A DNA stretch of 64,000 nt from Chromera velia. Taxonomy: Eukaryota; Sar; Chromeraceae. The number at the start of each line of letters is the position of its first letter. Within the stretch, counting starts at the first letter, position 1. A program made the translations under genes and the position numbers. Below are positions 25,398 through 37,750 of the stretch, one piece after another. The stretch lies in assembly GCA_018398765.1 (NCBI GenBank), contig JAHBMJ010003480.1:1-64000 (forward strand), in the 5' to 3' direction. The notes under the pieces are model-generated. The model was not told the origin of the DNA. It searched no databases and worked only from the letters and a program-made list of their open reading frames with translations.

Positions 25398-27871
25398 ATG
25401 CAGGCAGAGAAAGCGTCAGGTGGATTCTTAGCGATCACCGCCAAGTATCTCGCCGTGCTGGCGTGTATCACGACTTGGCTTTTGATGACCAAATTTGGCT
25501 CGGCCCTCTCACAGAGCGAGATCAACTTGGGCCTATTTCGGATATGTGCCTCTGTCGTGTATGGAGTTCTCTTCTTCTCTCTGTGGATCGTGTGGCGCTT
25601 CGTGTCCAAGAAAAGGGGCAGTGAGGATGATCTGTCCCTGTGCAATGCGGAATATCTGGGAGGGAAGAGTTGGGGCACACTTGCCTTCTGGGCCCTCATT
25701 TGCGGAACCATCTGGCAAATTGGCGTGTACATATGGTCAGTCAGTCCCTGCAGTAACGTTGTTTCTCTTGTCTGTCTCTTAACCGGGGGGAACTGGGGAC
25801 ATCTCGTTGGGTCACCGGCTTTCTCTCTTCTATATAATTCAGAAAGGACAGGATTGATATCCAGAAGATAGACGTCCCGTGTATGACCGATCGATCTTTG
25901 CCAGAATCAAAATGCAGAAAGGACAGGGCAGACCTTTGCTTCCTCTAAGGGGTAGGATAGAAATCGCGTGGAATCACTTTCTCGTGCTCGGCATGTAGTT
26001 GTGAAATCAAATTGTGTTGTCGTGGGTATATATGTGAATATCGTTTTCCGGGTCGGCCCTATAAATTCAGGTACATCTCCTTGAGCATGACGAGCATCTC
26101 TGGGAACACCGCCGTCTTCCAGTCGGCCCCTGCCTTCGTGTACCTTTTCTCTGTCATCTTTCTGGGAGAAAAATTCTCTCCGGTGAAGACTGCAGGGGTG
26201 ATTGTCTCCCAGGTAGGCAAATGAAACGATGAAATGCCTAAATGTCGCCTCACGGATGGTTGTATGCTCTGCTGTGAGGGGATCTGTCCGTGGGAGAGTC
26301 ACCAACACCAACTGAGACCGTTTCTTTTTTTCTTCTTTGTCTTCTGTCCATCTGTGTCCCTTCAGCATGTGTGTGAGAGTGAAGGGAATGGCCGCAAGCA
26401 GAAACTCATTTACATTTGCGTTTGTGTATGAAGAACTGTCCGCACGTTCCCCACACATAAACGTACCGACCTACTGTTTACAACTGACAGAGCTTCTCCT
26501 TTCCTTCTTCCACCATGCAGGTCGGAGTCCTGATGGTTACTCTGTACGGGACAACCGATGAGGGACGTGCGCGGGGAGAGAGCCCTCTGGGCTATGTACT
26601 TGTGACTCGTGAGTTTTCTCTTCTCTGGGATTCCCCTTTTTCTTTCTTTCTCAAGCCTCAAAAGGAAATCAGTGCCTGTCTGGCGGCGTCCACGCTCCCC
26701 GTTTGCACCCTTCGATCGTGCTCTGCATTTCACTTTCTCCGCCAGTGCCTCCATCCATGCTTGTACCGCTCTTCTTTTTTCTTCTCTTTTCTTTTTTGGT
26801 CTCTTTTTCTTTTTTTTCTTTCCTTTCCTTTCCTTTCCTTTTTGCTCCTTTCTTTTCCTTCTCTCTGCTCGTTTCGCTTGTTCTTCCTTTTTTCATTTTC
26901 TCCTTCCTCCCTTCCATCCTTTCCCTCGCTTTTCCCCTTTTTCCTTTTTTTTCTGCCTTCGTGCCTTCTTTGCTCTCTTGTTTCCTTCTTTCCTCTCTTC
27001 CTGTGTAAATGCCTTCGTTCGTTCGTTTCCATCTTGCTTTCTCAGTTTCTTTCTTGGTTGCTTCTTTCCTTCCTCTCTTGTTTGTTTTTTTTTCTTCGAT
27101 CCCTCTGTCCTCTCTTCTTTCGGTGCCCCACCCTTTCTGTCCGACGGCGTGGGTCTGTGTGGAAAAAGATCCTGATGGAATGATCCCTTATTCTTGATTG
27201 CAGTGAGTGTGATCGGGTACGCAGCCATCCAGACGATCCGAGTGAAGTACACCATTTCGGCAAGCGACGACGTGCCGATTGCCAATGCCCTCAGGTTCAC
27301 CTGTCTGTACGGTGCGATGCCGCTGCCTGTGGTTGCGTTGCTGGTCTTTGTGGCGAACTGGACGGGGTTGGAGGCCTTCAAGCTGCCTGGCTCGGGGATA
27401 GAAGTGTTGCAGATCTTTTTGAATTGTTCCATTGACGCCTCGTTTCGTTTGTCGTTATTTGCTGGGCTCGTAGCCTGCAGTCCTGTGTTCTTGAACGTCG
27501 GCAACCTTCTCACAGTCCCAGCATCCTGTCTCCTGGACTATGTTTCCGATGGTTTCATTCTGCCGTTCAATGCGCTGGCCGGCATTGGATTGATTGCTGC
27601 TGGATTCTTTCTGGTGGCGGTATTGGAGAATGTCAAGGGGGGAGGAGGGGAGGAGGATGAAGAGGGCGTTCAACGTTTAAGCGCGGAGGTCGGAAGATTG
27701 GCGGAGGGCGACGAAGAAGGGGGGCCCACAAGCACCACGGGGGCGGGCCGGGATGTGGAAAGAGGGGGAGGGGGGGTCATGAACGATCAGGAGCCCGAAA
27801 CTGAGACGACTGACGATAATGACGACCCGGCAATGCGAAGTCTCATGACTGGCCAGAGAGTTTATCGATGA
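25398..27871 (+). CDS. SLC35F-like transporter of the drug/metabolite transporter superfamily, four exons, 411 aa
   Basis: Exons are 25398-25735, 26071-26212, 26521-26608 and 27204-27871. All junctions are phase-consistent GT...AG introns. The ATG at 25398 places a hydrophobic first helix (AKYLAVLACITTWLLMTKF) near the N-terminus, as in this family. Up to ten membrane helices can be drawn. The central block NTAVFQSAPAFVYLFSVIFL followed by GEKFSPVKTAGVIVS matches the pattern of SLC35F3/F4/F5-type carriers, where a new repeat of the helix bundle begins. The last helix pair ends in LLDYVSDGFILPFNALAG, then a ~75-residue acidic, glycine-rich cytoplasmic tail. Members sit in Golgi, vacuolar or plasma membranes; some are linked to thiamine or nucleotide-sugar transport. 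The substrate here cannot be told. Intron 3 is strongly pyrimidine-rich. Confidence 0.82.
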
Positions 27872-28350
27872 CATTCGAATGATTCATATGCAAGACCGAG
27901 AAGTTGAAGGGCAAGTTTTAAGAAATTGGTTTTAGTCTGCAATTTTTTGACAGAAACAAATTTTCATCACTAATTTGATAATGCGATATTGCAAATTTGA
28001 AGGCCTTTATATGCAAGTATATAACTTAAGAGAGTCATTTTTTTCTAGTAAAGCTTAAGTAAATCAAGTCGAATACTGGTCAACGGGTAATTATCGGTAG
28101 ACAGGGGCCGTTACTAGCTGTTACCGGGTAAAACAATAACTCTGCTTTATACGAGCAGCAGTAAGCCTCGGTAATCTCTGTATTGCTGCATAGTACAAAA
28201 AAGTAGGGGGGAAACTCTTAATTCTTAGTCAATTCCGGTGTTCACAACACGTCTCAGCATACTCGAGCCACGGCCAAAAAGCCGTGCACGGGGGGCCCGG
28301 AGGTGCCTGACCGCATGGTTTGCCGCGCGCCGCCTTAAGTTGAAATGAGA
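27872..28350. other. 3' flank of the transporter, AT-rich, no gene
   Basis: AT-rich sequence to about 28.2 kb, then a short GC-rich stretch leading into the long direct repeat. No gene supported. Confidence 0.5.
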
Positions 28351-29255
28351 ACTAGCCTGGCCTGTCAAAAAAGTGAGCCGGTCAAGATTACCAGGCCCGT
28401 GAAATATCCCTGGCCCATCAAAATAGCGTGGCCCATTAAAATAGCCTGGCTCGTCAAAAATCCCTGGCACGTCAAACATTTATGCCAATTTTATGGTCCG
28501 TCAAATGTCCCCAGCCGGATATAATTTCAATTCCAAGGCACTCACCCTTTTCGCGGGCACACGCAATTAAAGCACTCACCCGTATATAGCGTTTGGTGAA
28601 TTTTTCGCTTGCAGGACCATTTTAGGCGGTAGTCTTTCCGGGGCCGGTCGTGGGGTGTGTGGTTTGTGTCTAAAAGAACGCGTGTAAGCGCATGTGGCTA
28701 AAAAAAAAAAGGGCTCGCCGTATTAAGTATAGTGGTCCGTGAAAGCGAATGTGCAATATAGTAATAGACTTTCTGGGGCCCCCATGCGGAAAAAATCACA
28801 GAGACGGCAGAGACGGAGTACTAAGTATTAGGTATTAAGAGGGGGTATGGAAGCATCCGCCCGTCTGAGTAGTACCTCCACCCCATACACATGCATCACA
28901 CAACTGCTTGGCATTACCCGCTGCACACTACATATCTGGTCATGCAAACGGTCTATCGGCCTGCTCCCTAGAGTGGTCTTGGACAAAAAACCTCTGGCAT
29001 ACAGTACTAGTTAATGAGGAAAAACAGGCCAAAGCGGAAAACCGACTCATGCTAAGAGGAGAAGAACTCCTACCAAGCACGCTGCATCAACGACCGAGAA
29101 GAAGAATGAATAAATTCAATCAGCACAACCTCTTCTAGCTCTAAGAGCAGGGTGCAGCACCAGACAGTCTTCAACTTCCAAGGCCAGAACCAAATCTCCC
29201 TCTCCGCCTCAAGTCACGCTCTCTCGCTCCGGCCCAGTATATCAGGCCAATATAC
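28351..29255. repeat. long direct repeat copy R1 flanking the LINE-type remnant
   Basis: About 905 bp that recur in the same orientation at 35542-36720. Shared landmarks in order: an ~18-bp degenerate tandem array (TGGCCCATCAAAATAGC type), CAATTTTATGG, CACTCACCCGTATA, GACCATTTTAGGCGGTAGTC, GTGGCTAAAAAAAA, GAGTGGTCTTG and a shared CCAGACAG end. With copy R2 it brackets the endonuclease/reverse-transcriptase remnant like a pair of long terminal repeats. I see no TG...CA ends or target duplication. Confidence 0.72.
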
Positions 29256-31032
29256 CCAACCCCCTACTCCTTTACAGATAAGAACATTATGCACAAAGGA
29301 TGGGAAGATACGCACCCTTGACAGCGAGAGCATACGCTGCTTCGTTACCAGGCTCTTTATTGTGCACCTTCACCTATTGGATGGACACAGTCCCCCCCAG
29401 TACCCATTCGTATTCATTAACAAGGCTAACCAACTTGTCAATCAAATCTTGATTGCACACTGGCTTTCTATCAGGTCTTCTCCAACCATTTCTTTCCCAT
29501 CGTGAAACCCATAACTCCAGGGGTTGGCAAGCATACTACAAATCAGATTTGACTATCAGCATGTGAGGAGGACCATGGAGAATTCCATGATCGGACTCAG
29601 CTTGGCTCGATTGTTTGTCTGCTTACCTCTGAGTTTACAGCTGAGATTACATGGATGTCTAAGACCCCAATATGTTTTATAACCTGCTTTCACGTGAAGC
29701 GTACCATTAGAGCGGCTGGCGCTATCTGTGTAGACAACTGACACTTATAAGAGTGGCAGAAAGGGGGGAAGCGGGTAAGTGCCTGAATAGTAGGCATCTA
29801 ACAACTAGACAGCAGGCAACATAGTGGAACGCCGGCCTGCAGAAAGAGTTGATCTAGTGGCGACTCTATACAGTAGACTGGCTTGGATAGGGGCTGTAGA
29901 CGTTGAAGAGAGGATCGGAAGACTCTGACCCTGAATAACAATGGCTTGACGTGACTGTCTAGCAGACGTTGTGCCCTTTACCCCCCCCATGCAAGCAGAC
30001 CGATTCGGCAAACCCTGTCAGCCAACATCTTCTCCATCCGAAGGGGTGTCCTGTCTCGTTATGTCTCTTTGTTTGCAAACTAAAGACTCGTTGATCCCCA
30101 CCAATGTTCGCCCCACCAATCCAGGGCATTCAGAAAGTAGTGGGACAAGGACTTTGATGAAGAATATCTCACTACGGTCGAGTGTGCTGAGGCTGAAGTA
30201 CTTCGCTTTCGGCGAGACCCGTAGGACCTGCTGGAATCGATCTGTAGCAGAGTCAAATTCTGGGCAGTCAGAAAGAGCGTGAAGCTCGTCACCGATGGGT
30301 AGATCTTGCGGTGGGGTCGTTGGGTTTCGTTCTTTCCAAAATAAACAGCAGGCAAGGGGGGAAAAAGCCGCCATGCCTCTAAACAAGGCCGTCCTAGCCA
30401 AGGTCTAGCAGATCCCCAGTCGGAAAAGAGAGATAACTCGATGAGACTGGAAGGGAAGCGAGCGTTCCAGAAGGTACGAATGGGGGGACGGTTTTTTAAA
30501 GTGTGGCCACGGCTCGTGACGCCACAGCAGATGTGCAAGCCTGCTTGACAAGGCATTGGAAAGGTGCGTACAACCATAAGGAGGGGGTGGAGACCAAGAT
30601 AAGACGCAAAAAGGGGGGGGGGCGCCCGGAAAAGACCAATTTGTCTGTTAAGTTGCCGTCTCCCAGACTCTTCTCTGTACACCACCCATCGGCGATGAAA
30701 AGAGCTCCCTCCCCCATGACATTACCGTACTCGAAGACAAAGGGCTCTGTGGAAGCATATCAGTGGGGTCTAGTTTTGCTACGAGGCAACAAGACGAAAC
30801 GAAATTAACAAAGTCGTCCGAAATGGCCAGTTGTCGCCTCTCACACAGTTCTTTGTACACGAGGTTGGTTAGATTATTCACTGGCCTCTACGCCACCCCT
30901 CACAGGAACCTGAGCGCTCTTTCTACTAAAGTTGCAGCTGCGGGTAGGATACCAAACTCAAGGAGGGTGAGAATCCTTGGGGAGGTTCAGGGGAGGCCAA
31001 CCTGGGACCGGCATAGACTTAACCAGAAGTCG

Positions 31033-32405
31033 TCAATAATATGTAGTTGTCGAGGTGACAGGCCTGCTGTCTCCGCTGAATAGAGGAATACTGACAAGGC
31101 TGCAGTCCTGCACATTCAATTTGTCATTAACCTCCCCAAGTAATGCAAACACCTTCCTCTTCCCTTTTTTTAGACGTATTTCAAAAGCGCGACTGACCAT
31201 CCCATTTCTGTCGAAAATTGCACCCAGATATTTAAACTCCAAACAACGTTGTATGACTTTCCCCCCAAAGAGAAAGACCTTCCTTTCGCCCAAACTCTAT
31301 TCCTCCCCCACAAACAACGAGTATAACTTTGAGACATTCACAGATAATGACAGTAAGCAAACAAACGATCAAGCATGCAAGTCAGCTCACCTGGGTGTGG
31401 GTGAAACAAAACGAGATCATCAGTGTAAAGGAGATACTCAAGCTCACAGAAGTTAGAAGAAGGCCCAACCCCAACCTTGGTGGAAGTTGGGTGACTGGAA
31501 GACGAAGAAGAGGCAGACGAAACAGCTGCCAGCAAGGCTGGAGGGAGAGCGGAAGACGAGGAAGGGGGTTGAGGATTCTGATCAGATAGCCCAGTCCTAT
31601 TCAGCGATGCCGTAAGACGTTGGTTAGCGATAAAAGACGGGAGGTCATTTATAAAGAGATTAAATAACAGTGGCGAGAGCGGATTGCCCTGCTTGACCCC
31701 AACGCTCTCTCTAAACCAAAACTTGTCAGCAATAGGAGCTAAGCCCGCTGCACACCGATTCTGCGTACCCTCACTGGCAAGTTGACAGACCGTTGCCCAC
31801 ACGTCGGTGTACATACCTTGAACAACCTGTACTCAATGAGGGGGGACCCCCTCCTCTTTTAAGCGCTCCCACAAATGCTTATGTCCTTAGGCTACCGAGT
31901 CAAATATTTGCTTCAAGTCGATGAAAACACAATGCATACCCGGGGAGTGATACTTTTTGAGGATGTGGTTGAAAACGAACAGAGCGTCCCTGGTACCTTT
32001 ACCCTTTTGAAATCCAAACTACACCCGGGAAAGCGAAACAATCTTCCTTAATCGCTGATCAACGAGTGAACTGAATATCTTCGAGAGGTATCCAAGTAGG
32101 GGGATCGGTTTGTAGGAGGCCGGGTCCTCCAGGTCCTTCCCGGGTTTTAGCACCGGCGAGATAAGACATCTATTCCAGATTGATGGAATTCTGCCCTCTA
32201 CAAAGCAGACGTTAAACACGTCTGTGACTGAGGCTACAAAGAGCAGGTTTGGGGACCATTTCTTCAGGTTCTCAACCACCAGCTCATCAATGCCAGCCAC
32301 CTTCTTTTTCTTACCAGCCCTGAGACAGGATTTTACTTCCTTCTGAGAGAAGAATTCGAGATCTGGAAACGGCGATACCCTAGCTACCAGAAACTTCCTA
32401 TGCAC
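31033..32405 (-). pseudogene. reverse transcriptase domain remnant
   Basis: Minus frame 32405-31338 shows AGIDELVVENLK, then SPVLKPGKDLEDPASYKPIP (the LINE signature around RT motif 2), FGFQKGKGTRDALF, FIDLKQIFDSV (motif A), GVKQGNPLSPLLFNLFINDL (motif B) and YTDDLVLF (motif C, with Thr where Ala is usual). The frame is continuous but broken by a TAG before FGFQKG, a TAA after DSVA and a TGA shortly before YTDVWA. A serine-rich insert of about 60 residues separates motif B from motif C. The thumb EFKYLGAIFDRNG follows in another frame at 31293. Without restoration it could not make an active enzyme. Confidence 0.85.
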
Positions 32406-33835
32406 CAGACGGGGCTCTGGGGTCGGAAGCCTCAGGTTAGGAGGGGGGGTTTGAGAGGAGAGAGAGGGGAAGAAAACTTGGCGGTGGGACTGTGGGGGCA
32501 GAGGACCTCTGAAGTGATGGGGGTATCTCCGTGCTCAAGGGCGCCAAGCCTCATACAGGAGGGGCACAGGCATTCTGTAAGGCAGTTGAGACCGATATGC
32601 TAGGGACTGTGAGAGAAGAGGAACTCGGGAGGGGCCCTGAACAGCATTCCCCGGGACTGGATTCCTCAGGACAGCAGAATGTTTAAGCAAAGTGCTCAGC
32701 AAAAGCCCAAGGGGAGGGAACTCGTGTTGTGGGGGCAGCTAACGTACCATCGTCGGCACGAGAGGGCATCAACCTTGCTGCTGCGCGTTTACGGAGGTCT
32801 CTGAGTAGTTCATAGATTTTATATGGATTTTTTTGCAGTTCCGCTTGCAGTACCCTTTCCCGCTCCATTGCCTCCGACTTCATATAAGCTGACAAGGCTC
32901 GGTTGTACGCTATTTTGGCCTCCCTGTACTTTTTGTGGGTCTCTGCGATGACAAGGCGTAACGGTCGGCTGGATCCTACAGGAACTTTCAAGTCGTCCAG
33001 GAGCCAACAACAACGTCTTTTATTTTCTCACTTCAGTTGCCCACCACCGCACCTCTAATCGGAGTGGTTGGAGAATCGGGGGCCTGTTACGGGGCATATT
33101 GGACCTTCTTCCCGCCCTCCAAGTCGCCCCCGCAGATACCCTCCTTTGTCCATCGTTAGGTGGAGCAACTCTGTGACATCTGGGAGGTGATAATGGGCTC
33201 TCCAAGTTCAAAGGAGGAGGGTAGGGAGCAACCGAGAGGGGACGGCCACCTGCCTCACCACACACTGCCTGAAACCACCCGGAGAAAATGGAATCAATCG
33301 TGTCCCCCTGCTCCATGCCAACGGGTAGGGGGGGGGGCTGCATCACACCTACCTGCAGATTAGGACGTCCCCCCGCACCTGGGCCCATCCAAGGAGATTT
33401 ACGGATATTCAAGTAGGAACACAGCTTGTGCGACGCATCGACGAATCCTGGTGAATCGAAAGTTGGGACAGGGCAGTGGGCACCGGGCCTTGGCCAGCTG
33501 CCACGAAGGCAAAATGCGAATCCTCATCCCTCAGGCAGGGTAGGTGGGGGCCCAGGAGGCAAGTGGGACTCGTTGTTCATACTGTGAACACTAATAAAAA
33601 GTTATTAAAACTTAGTTTATAAACATGCTAAACATGCTAAAACTTAGCTTAAAAGCTTATAAAAAGGTAGTAGGACGAGTGGTGGGCGGCCTGCCCACTT
33701 AGTGAGGCAGGGTGGGGCGGGCCGCTCGAACTCTAGCTTGAACTGTACTGTACTGTACTGTACTAGTTTTGCTTCTATACTGTACTGTACTAGTGCAACT
33801 ATGGTGAAGAACGCGGGTCTTAGACGCGGGTTAGG

Positions 33836-34981
33836 TCATACTTGTCCGACCCCTGGAGGGGGCCTGGATGCCCAGGTTCTGCAACTGGCCCCCGATTGAA
33901 CTGGGCATTCATAAGTATGCCATATAACCTGAACTTGCCCAAACCCCACGCAGAGGAGAGTATGATCCGGTGCTATCTCCCTGTCCCTTCTGATGGAGAA
34001 GGAGCGAAGGAGTGGAAGAAGGTGTGTACTGACGAACATGTAGTCTACAACCAAAACCCCAGCTTCTTGGAAATACGTATGCTCGGCAGACGACGGACAA
34101 GGGTCCTACAGGGCCGACCCCAGGAAAGGGTCCTCACAGCTCTCTTCGGATGATCTCTGAGTCACAGACGGGTGCTCACAGCTCTGTCCTGAGATCGGAG
34201 CACCATCAATAGCAGGAGGATTGGGGGGCAGGCACAATGAGAGGGGGGGCCGAACAGCAGGGATGAGTCTTGCCCCATTCAATATGGATAGTTCACACTC
34301 TGACGCCCTGTCAATAAGGGTTCTCCCCTGCGGGTCCGGCCTCCTGTGATCTCTATTGTCCCTTTGGATTTGGATATATAGAGAGGGACCCAAACGCTGC
34401 TCTCTACCAGCTAGGGCTATGTGGTCAGAGGTATGAGGCATAGAGGCGTTCAACTTGTCTAATAACGATGGGAGGGGGACTTTGGTGCAAAGGTTGGCCG
34501 TGTGTGCATTGAAGTCCCCACACAAGACTCTGAAGTCAGCTGGCGAGGACATTAGGACCCCTTGGATCCCATCCCAGAGGGCGTCCGAGGAGCTACCCGC
34601 ATACCGCTGCGCAGAGGAGGTAGGAAAGTAAACACCCACAATTGTAAACATCTGGGCCTCAGTTACAGAAGCTTCATCACAAAGGGGAGTTGCGGGGATC
34701 TGGACAAGCTCAGCAGGTGCTAGAAACCTGATTGAGGCGCAGGAAAGGCCGATTGCATTGCTTTTTGAGACCTCAGGGCACAATTGTTTATTCACGAAAA
34801 AGGCTATCCCCCCCGTAAGCCTGGTGGGATCATCTGCTGTTTTATGTATTGGTAGTATGGGAAATTCAGGCACCAATGTGTGTCCAAGTGGAGTTCTTCT
34901 GACAGCATGCGCGTCTCTGTACATACGAGGATGTCCGTACAGTCCAAGAGATCCTAGAAACGGGGATACTGCAACAAACAT
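33836..34981 (-). pseudogene. AP-endonuclease (EEP family) domain remnant of the LINE
   Basis: The minus frame from 34981 carries GGIAFFVNKQL, VGVYFPTSS, RVLCGDFNAHT (catalytic Asn/Asp region) and, after an in-frame TAG at 34106-34108, VVDYMFVSTHLLPLL and IAPDHTLL (the C-terminal catalytic Asp-His pair region). This is the exonuclease-endonuclease-phosphatase fold of LINE ORF2 proteins, which nicks target DNA. The broken frame and the shift into the next block mark it as decayed. No start codon is evident. Confidence 0.8.
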
Positions 34982-35541
34982 TCACATACAGTATGGCCAG
35001 TATTCAACTATTGAACACAGAGAAGCCATCAAACAATTCAAAACAAGATACAGAAAGTCCACACCCCGATGGTCCGCCTGCCGAGTCTCCCGGAAAACCT
35101 CCCTGGGGGTCTGCTAGGGGTTCATGAGCCTCACTAGCCATCAAACGGAGGGTGACTGTCATCATCTGGGGTAAGGAGCTTTCCCGTTCTGTTTGATACC
35201 CTCCAATGGCTGTGCCCATTGCCAAGCCTGCAATCAACGTCGTTACTAGGCTACCATCAGATCTGAGCAGGGGTAAAAGGAAGTCAGGGGTCGGGTCCTC
35301 GCTGGTCCCAATCACGGGGAGGCACCCACTACCACCAGCGGTCAATTCACTATTACGTTCCCCCCTAGTATAGAGACGGTGGAGAGGTGAGATGTGCGTA
35401 GACGGCGCGCTTTTTTCGCTTGTGGGACCATTTTTGGTGGTGGCTTTCCGGGGCCTCCGCGCCCCCCGCGCGTGTGTCTAAAAAAAGGCATGCAGGCGCG
35501 TGTGGCTACAAAAAAAAGGCTCACTGGGTTAAGTATAGTAG

Positions 35542-36720
35542 ACTAGCCTGGCCTATCAAAAAAATGAGCCGGTCAAGATTACTAGGCCCGTGAAATATCC
35601 CTGGCCCATCAAAATAGCATGGCCCGTCAAAATAGTCTGGCTCGTCAAAAATCCCTGGCCCGTCAAACATTTATGCCAATTTTATGGCCTGTCAAATGTC
35701 CCCAGCCGGATAATTTCAATTCCAAAGCACTCACCCTTTTCGTGGGCGCGCGCAATTAAGGCACTCACCCGTATAGCGTTTGGTTAATTTTTTGTTTGCG
35801 GGACCATTTTAGGCGGTAGTCTTTCCGAGGCCGGTTGCGGGGCGCGTGGTTTATGTCTAAAAGGACGTGTGCACGCGTGCGCATGTGGCTAAAAAAAAAG
35901 GGCTCGTCTGTGAAAGCAAATGTGCAATATAGTGGACTCTCCGGTACTTTCTGGGGCCCCCGTGCGGTGATGACGCGGGATTTGTGTCTAAAAAAAGGCA
36001 TGTAGGCGCGTGTGGCTAAAAAAAAAAGGCTCGCTGGGTGAGATACGCGTAGACGGCGCGCTTTTTTCGCTTGGATACGCGTAGACGGTGCGCTTTTTTT
36101 GCTTGCGGGACCATTTTTGGCGGTGGCTTTCCGGGGCCTCCACGCCCTCCGCGCGTATATCTAAAAAACCTGCGCCTCCCGCGCATACGTGTGTCTAAAA
36201 AAACGTATACAGGCGCGTGTGGCTAAAAAAAAAAAGGCTCGCCAGGTTAAGTATTAGGTATAATTAGGTATTAGGTATTAAGGGGGGGTATGGGAGCATC
36301 CGCCCATCCGGGTAGTACCTCCACCCCATATACATGCATCACGCAATCGCTCGGCATTACCCGCCGCGTATCACGTGTCTGGTCATTCACATGGTCTGTC
36401 GGCTCACACCCTAGAGTGGTCTTGAATAAAAAAACCTCTGGTATGCAGTACCAGTTAATGAGGAAAAAATAGGCCAAGGCGGGAAAGGAGGAGAGGAGAG
36501 AACTCCTACCAAGCATGCTGCATCTCGACCGAAAGGAAGAAATAAATCTACCTAGCTTACAGTGCCTTACACTAACCCCCTCTAGCTCTAAGAGACTCTG
36601 AGGAAATGCAATGCCAGACAGTTATTCGAGACTCCCTCTCTGCCACTGGATATCATACTCGAAACTGCATCTCTGCCACTAAGTTACGCTCTGACCGCTC
36701 CCAGTAGTGCAAGTCAATCC
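35542..36720. repeat. long direct repeat copy R2 flanking the LINE-type remnant
   Basis: Second copy of R1, same orientation, about 1,180 bp. It is longer because of extra subrepeats at about 35.95-36.24 kb built on ACGCGTAGACGG, GGACCATTTTTGGCGGTGG and GGCGCGTGTGGCTAAAAAA. The same subrepeat also precedes it at 35.39-35.54 kb. Copies differ by many substitutions, so the duplication is not recent. Confidence 0.72.
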
Positions 36721-37075
36721 TAGGAGGTAGCACTAGGATGAACATTATAGGTACCCCTAGTTTGGCAGGCTTCCTAACTAGTTAGGATAATAGTTTAGAC
36801 TTATGCTACATAAAAGTTATAGATATAGAACATGTTAGAGATTCGATTTCTATTCTGGCGGGCGATTCATACTTTCTAGTTCATGAGAAATTGTTGTTCA
36901 AAGGTGGTGTTGCCACGATTTGGCAGGGCTTTTCATGGTGGGGATGGACTTTGACAAACCTTCCCCTCCCGCCAGTATGCCTGCCCCGCCACGTCCCGCC
37001 AAACACAATCAATCCCCGCCAAGAAACGTGAACACCTCACGCATACCCTACAAGGTCTCTGTGTCTGTTATATAG

Positions 37076-37265
37076 ACAGATAGGCAGAGAGATAAACAGA
37101 TAGACAGAAACACAGGTAGGCAGGCAAACAAGAAGAGAGAACGAACAGACAGTCAGTTAGTCGTAGACAGGCAGGCAGGCAGGCAGACAGGCAGGCAAAC
37201 GAGAAGAGAGAACGAGCAGACAGTTAGTCAGTCGTAGACAGGCAGACAGGCAGGCAGGCAGGCTA
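37076..37265. repeat. (GGCA)n/(CAGA)n tetranucleotide repeats in two similar blocks
   Basis: A segment with GGCAGGCAGG, AACGAGAAGAGAGAACGA and AGTCAGTCGTAGACAGG occurs twice in tandem, giving a local ~85-bp duplication of a simple-repeat tract. Confidence 0.75.
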
Positions 37266-37750
37266 TTCTATGCCAACCAATATCAACCAATGGGTTTGGG
37301 TAGAGAGAACTGTGTGAACCAACTGCTTGAGGCGGCAGATCCAGGCGGCGGGTGGTGGCGGGAGGCTGCCAAGTGGTGGTGGGGGGCTGGTAGGGGGCAG
37401 ACGGGGACATAAGAGCACGGTAGACTTTCCTTTGGCGGGTATTTCTTTTGTTGGAGGGGGGGTTCAAGCATTGATAGACTTCAGGGCCCCGCCAAGTTAA
37501 GCTGCCCGCCACCCTGCCAAATCGTGGCGACATGATTTTGAACCAATTTTTTGAAGTGAAGATGTAAGCCGCCATCAGTTTTGTTAGCTTAAATCAATAC
37601 TTTAAAATGTAGAAAAAAAGATTGGTATATAAACTAAGTGCCCGCCATATCTAGATTTTTTGTTAGAGAATGTATAAAGTTAGGGTCACCCTTATACAGT
37701 AACGTAGTACTACCCCCTAGAGGTCAATCGAGGCCAATGCATTAGACCTC

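Larger units (their letters stand above)
30018..34981 (-). mobile_element. decayed LINE-type non-LTR retrotransposon ORF2 (endonuclease to reverse transcriptase)
   Basis: Read on the minus strand: an AP-endonuclease-like region (34981-33836), a spacer with a basic connecting helix (32991-32683, EAMERERVLQAELQ), reverse-transcriptase fingers and palm (32405-31338), thumb (31293-31033) and a C-terminal piece (30401-30018) with DELHALSDCPEF, like the end of LINE ORF2 proteins. Frames differ between blocks, so several frameshifts and stops have accumulated. The order EN-RT-Cys/His tail identifies a non-LTR retrotransposon of the APE-bearing group. Clade assignment would need phylogeny. It cannot be autonomous now. 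Confidence 0.82.

Noticed and set aside
26669-27183. Plus Ser/Phe-rich and minus Lys/Glu-rich frames of 80-220 codons
   Set aside because: Shadows of the pyrimidine-rich third intron of the transporter; the splice phases on both sides support an intron.
28351-36720. Calling the direct repeats true LTRs of an LTR retrotransposon
   Set aside because: The enclosed proteins are AP-endonuclease plus LINE-type RT, with no gag-protease-integrase order, no TG...CA ends and no target duplication seen.
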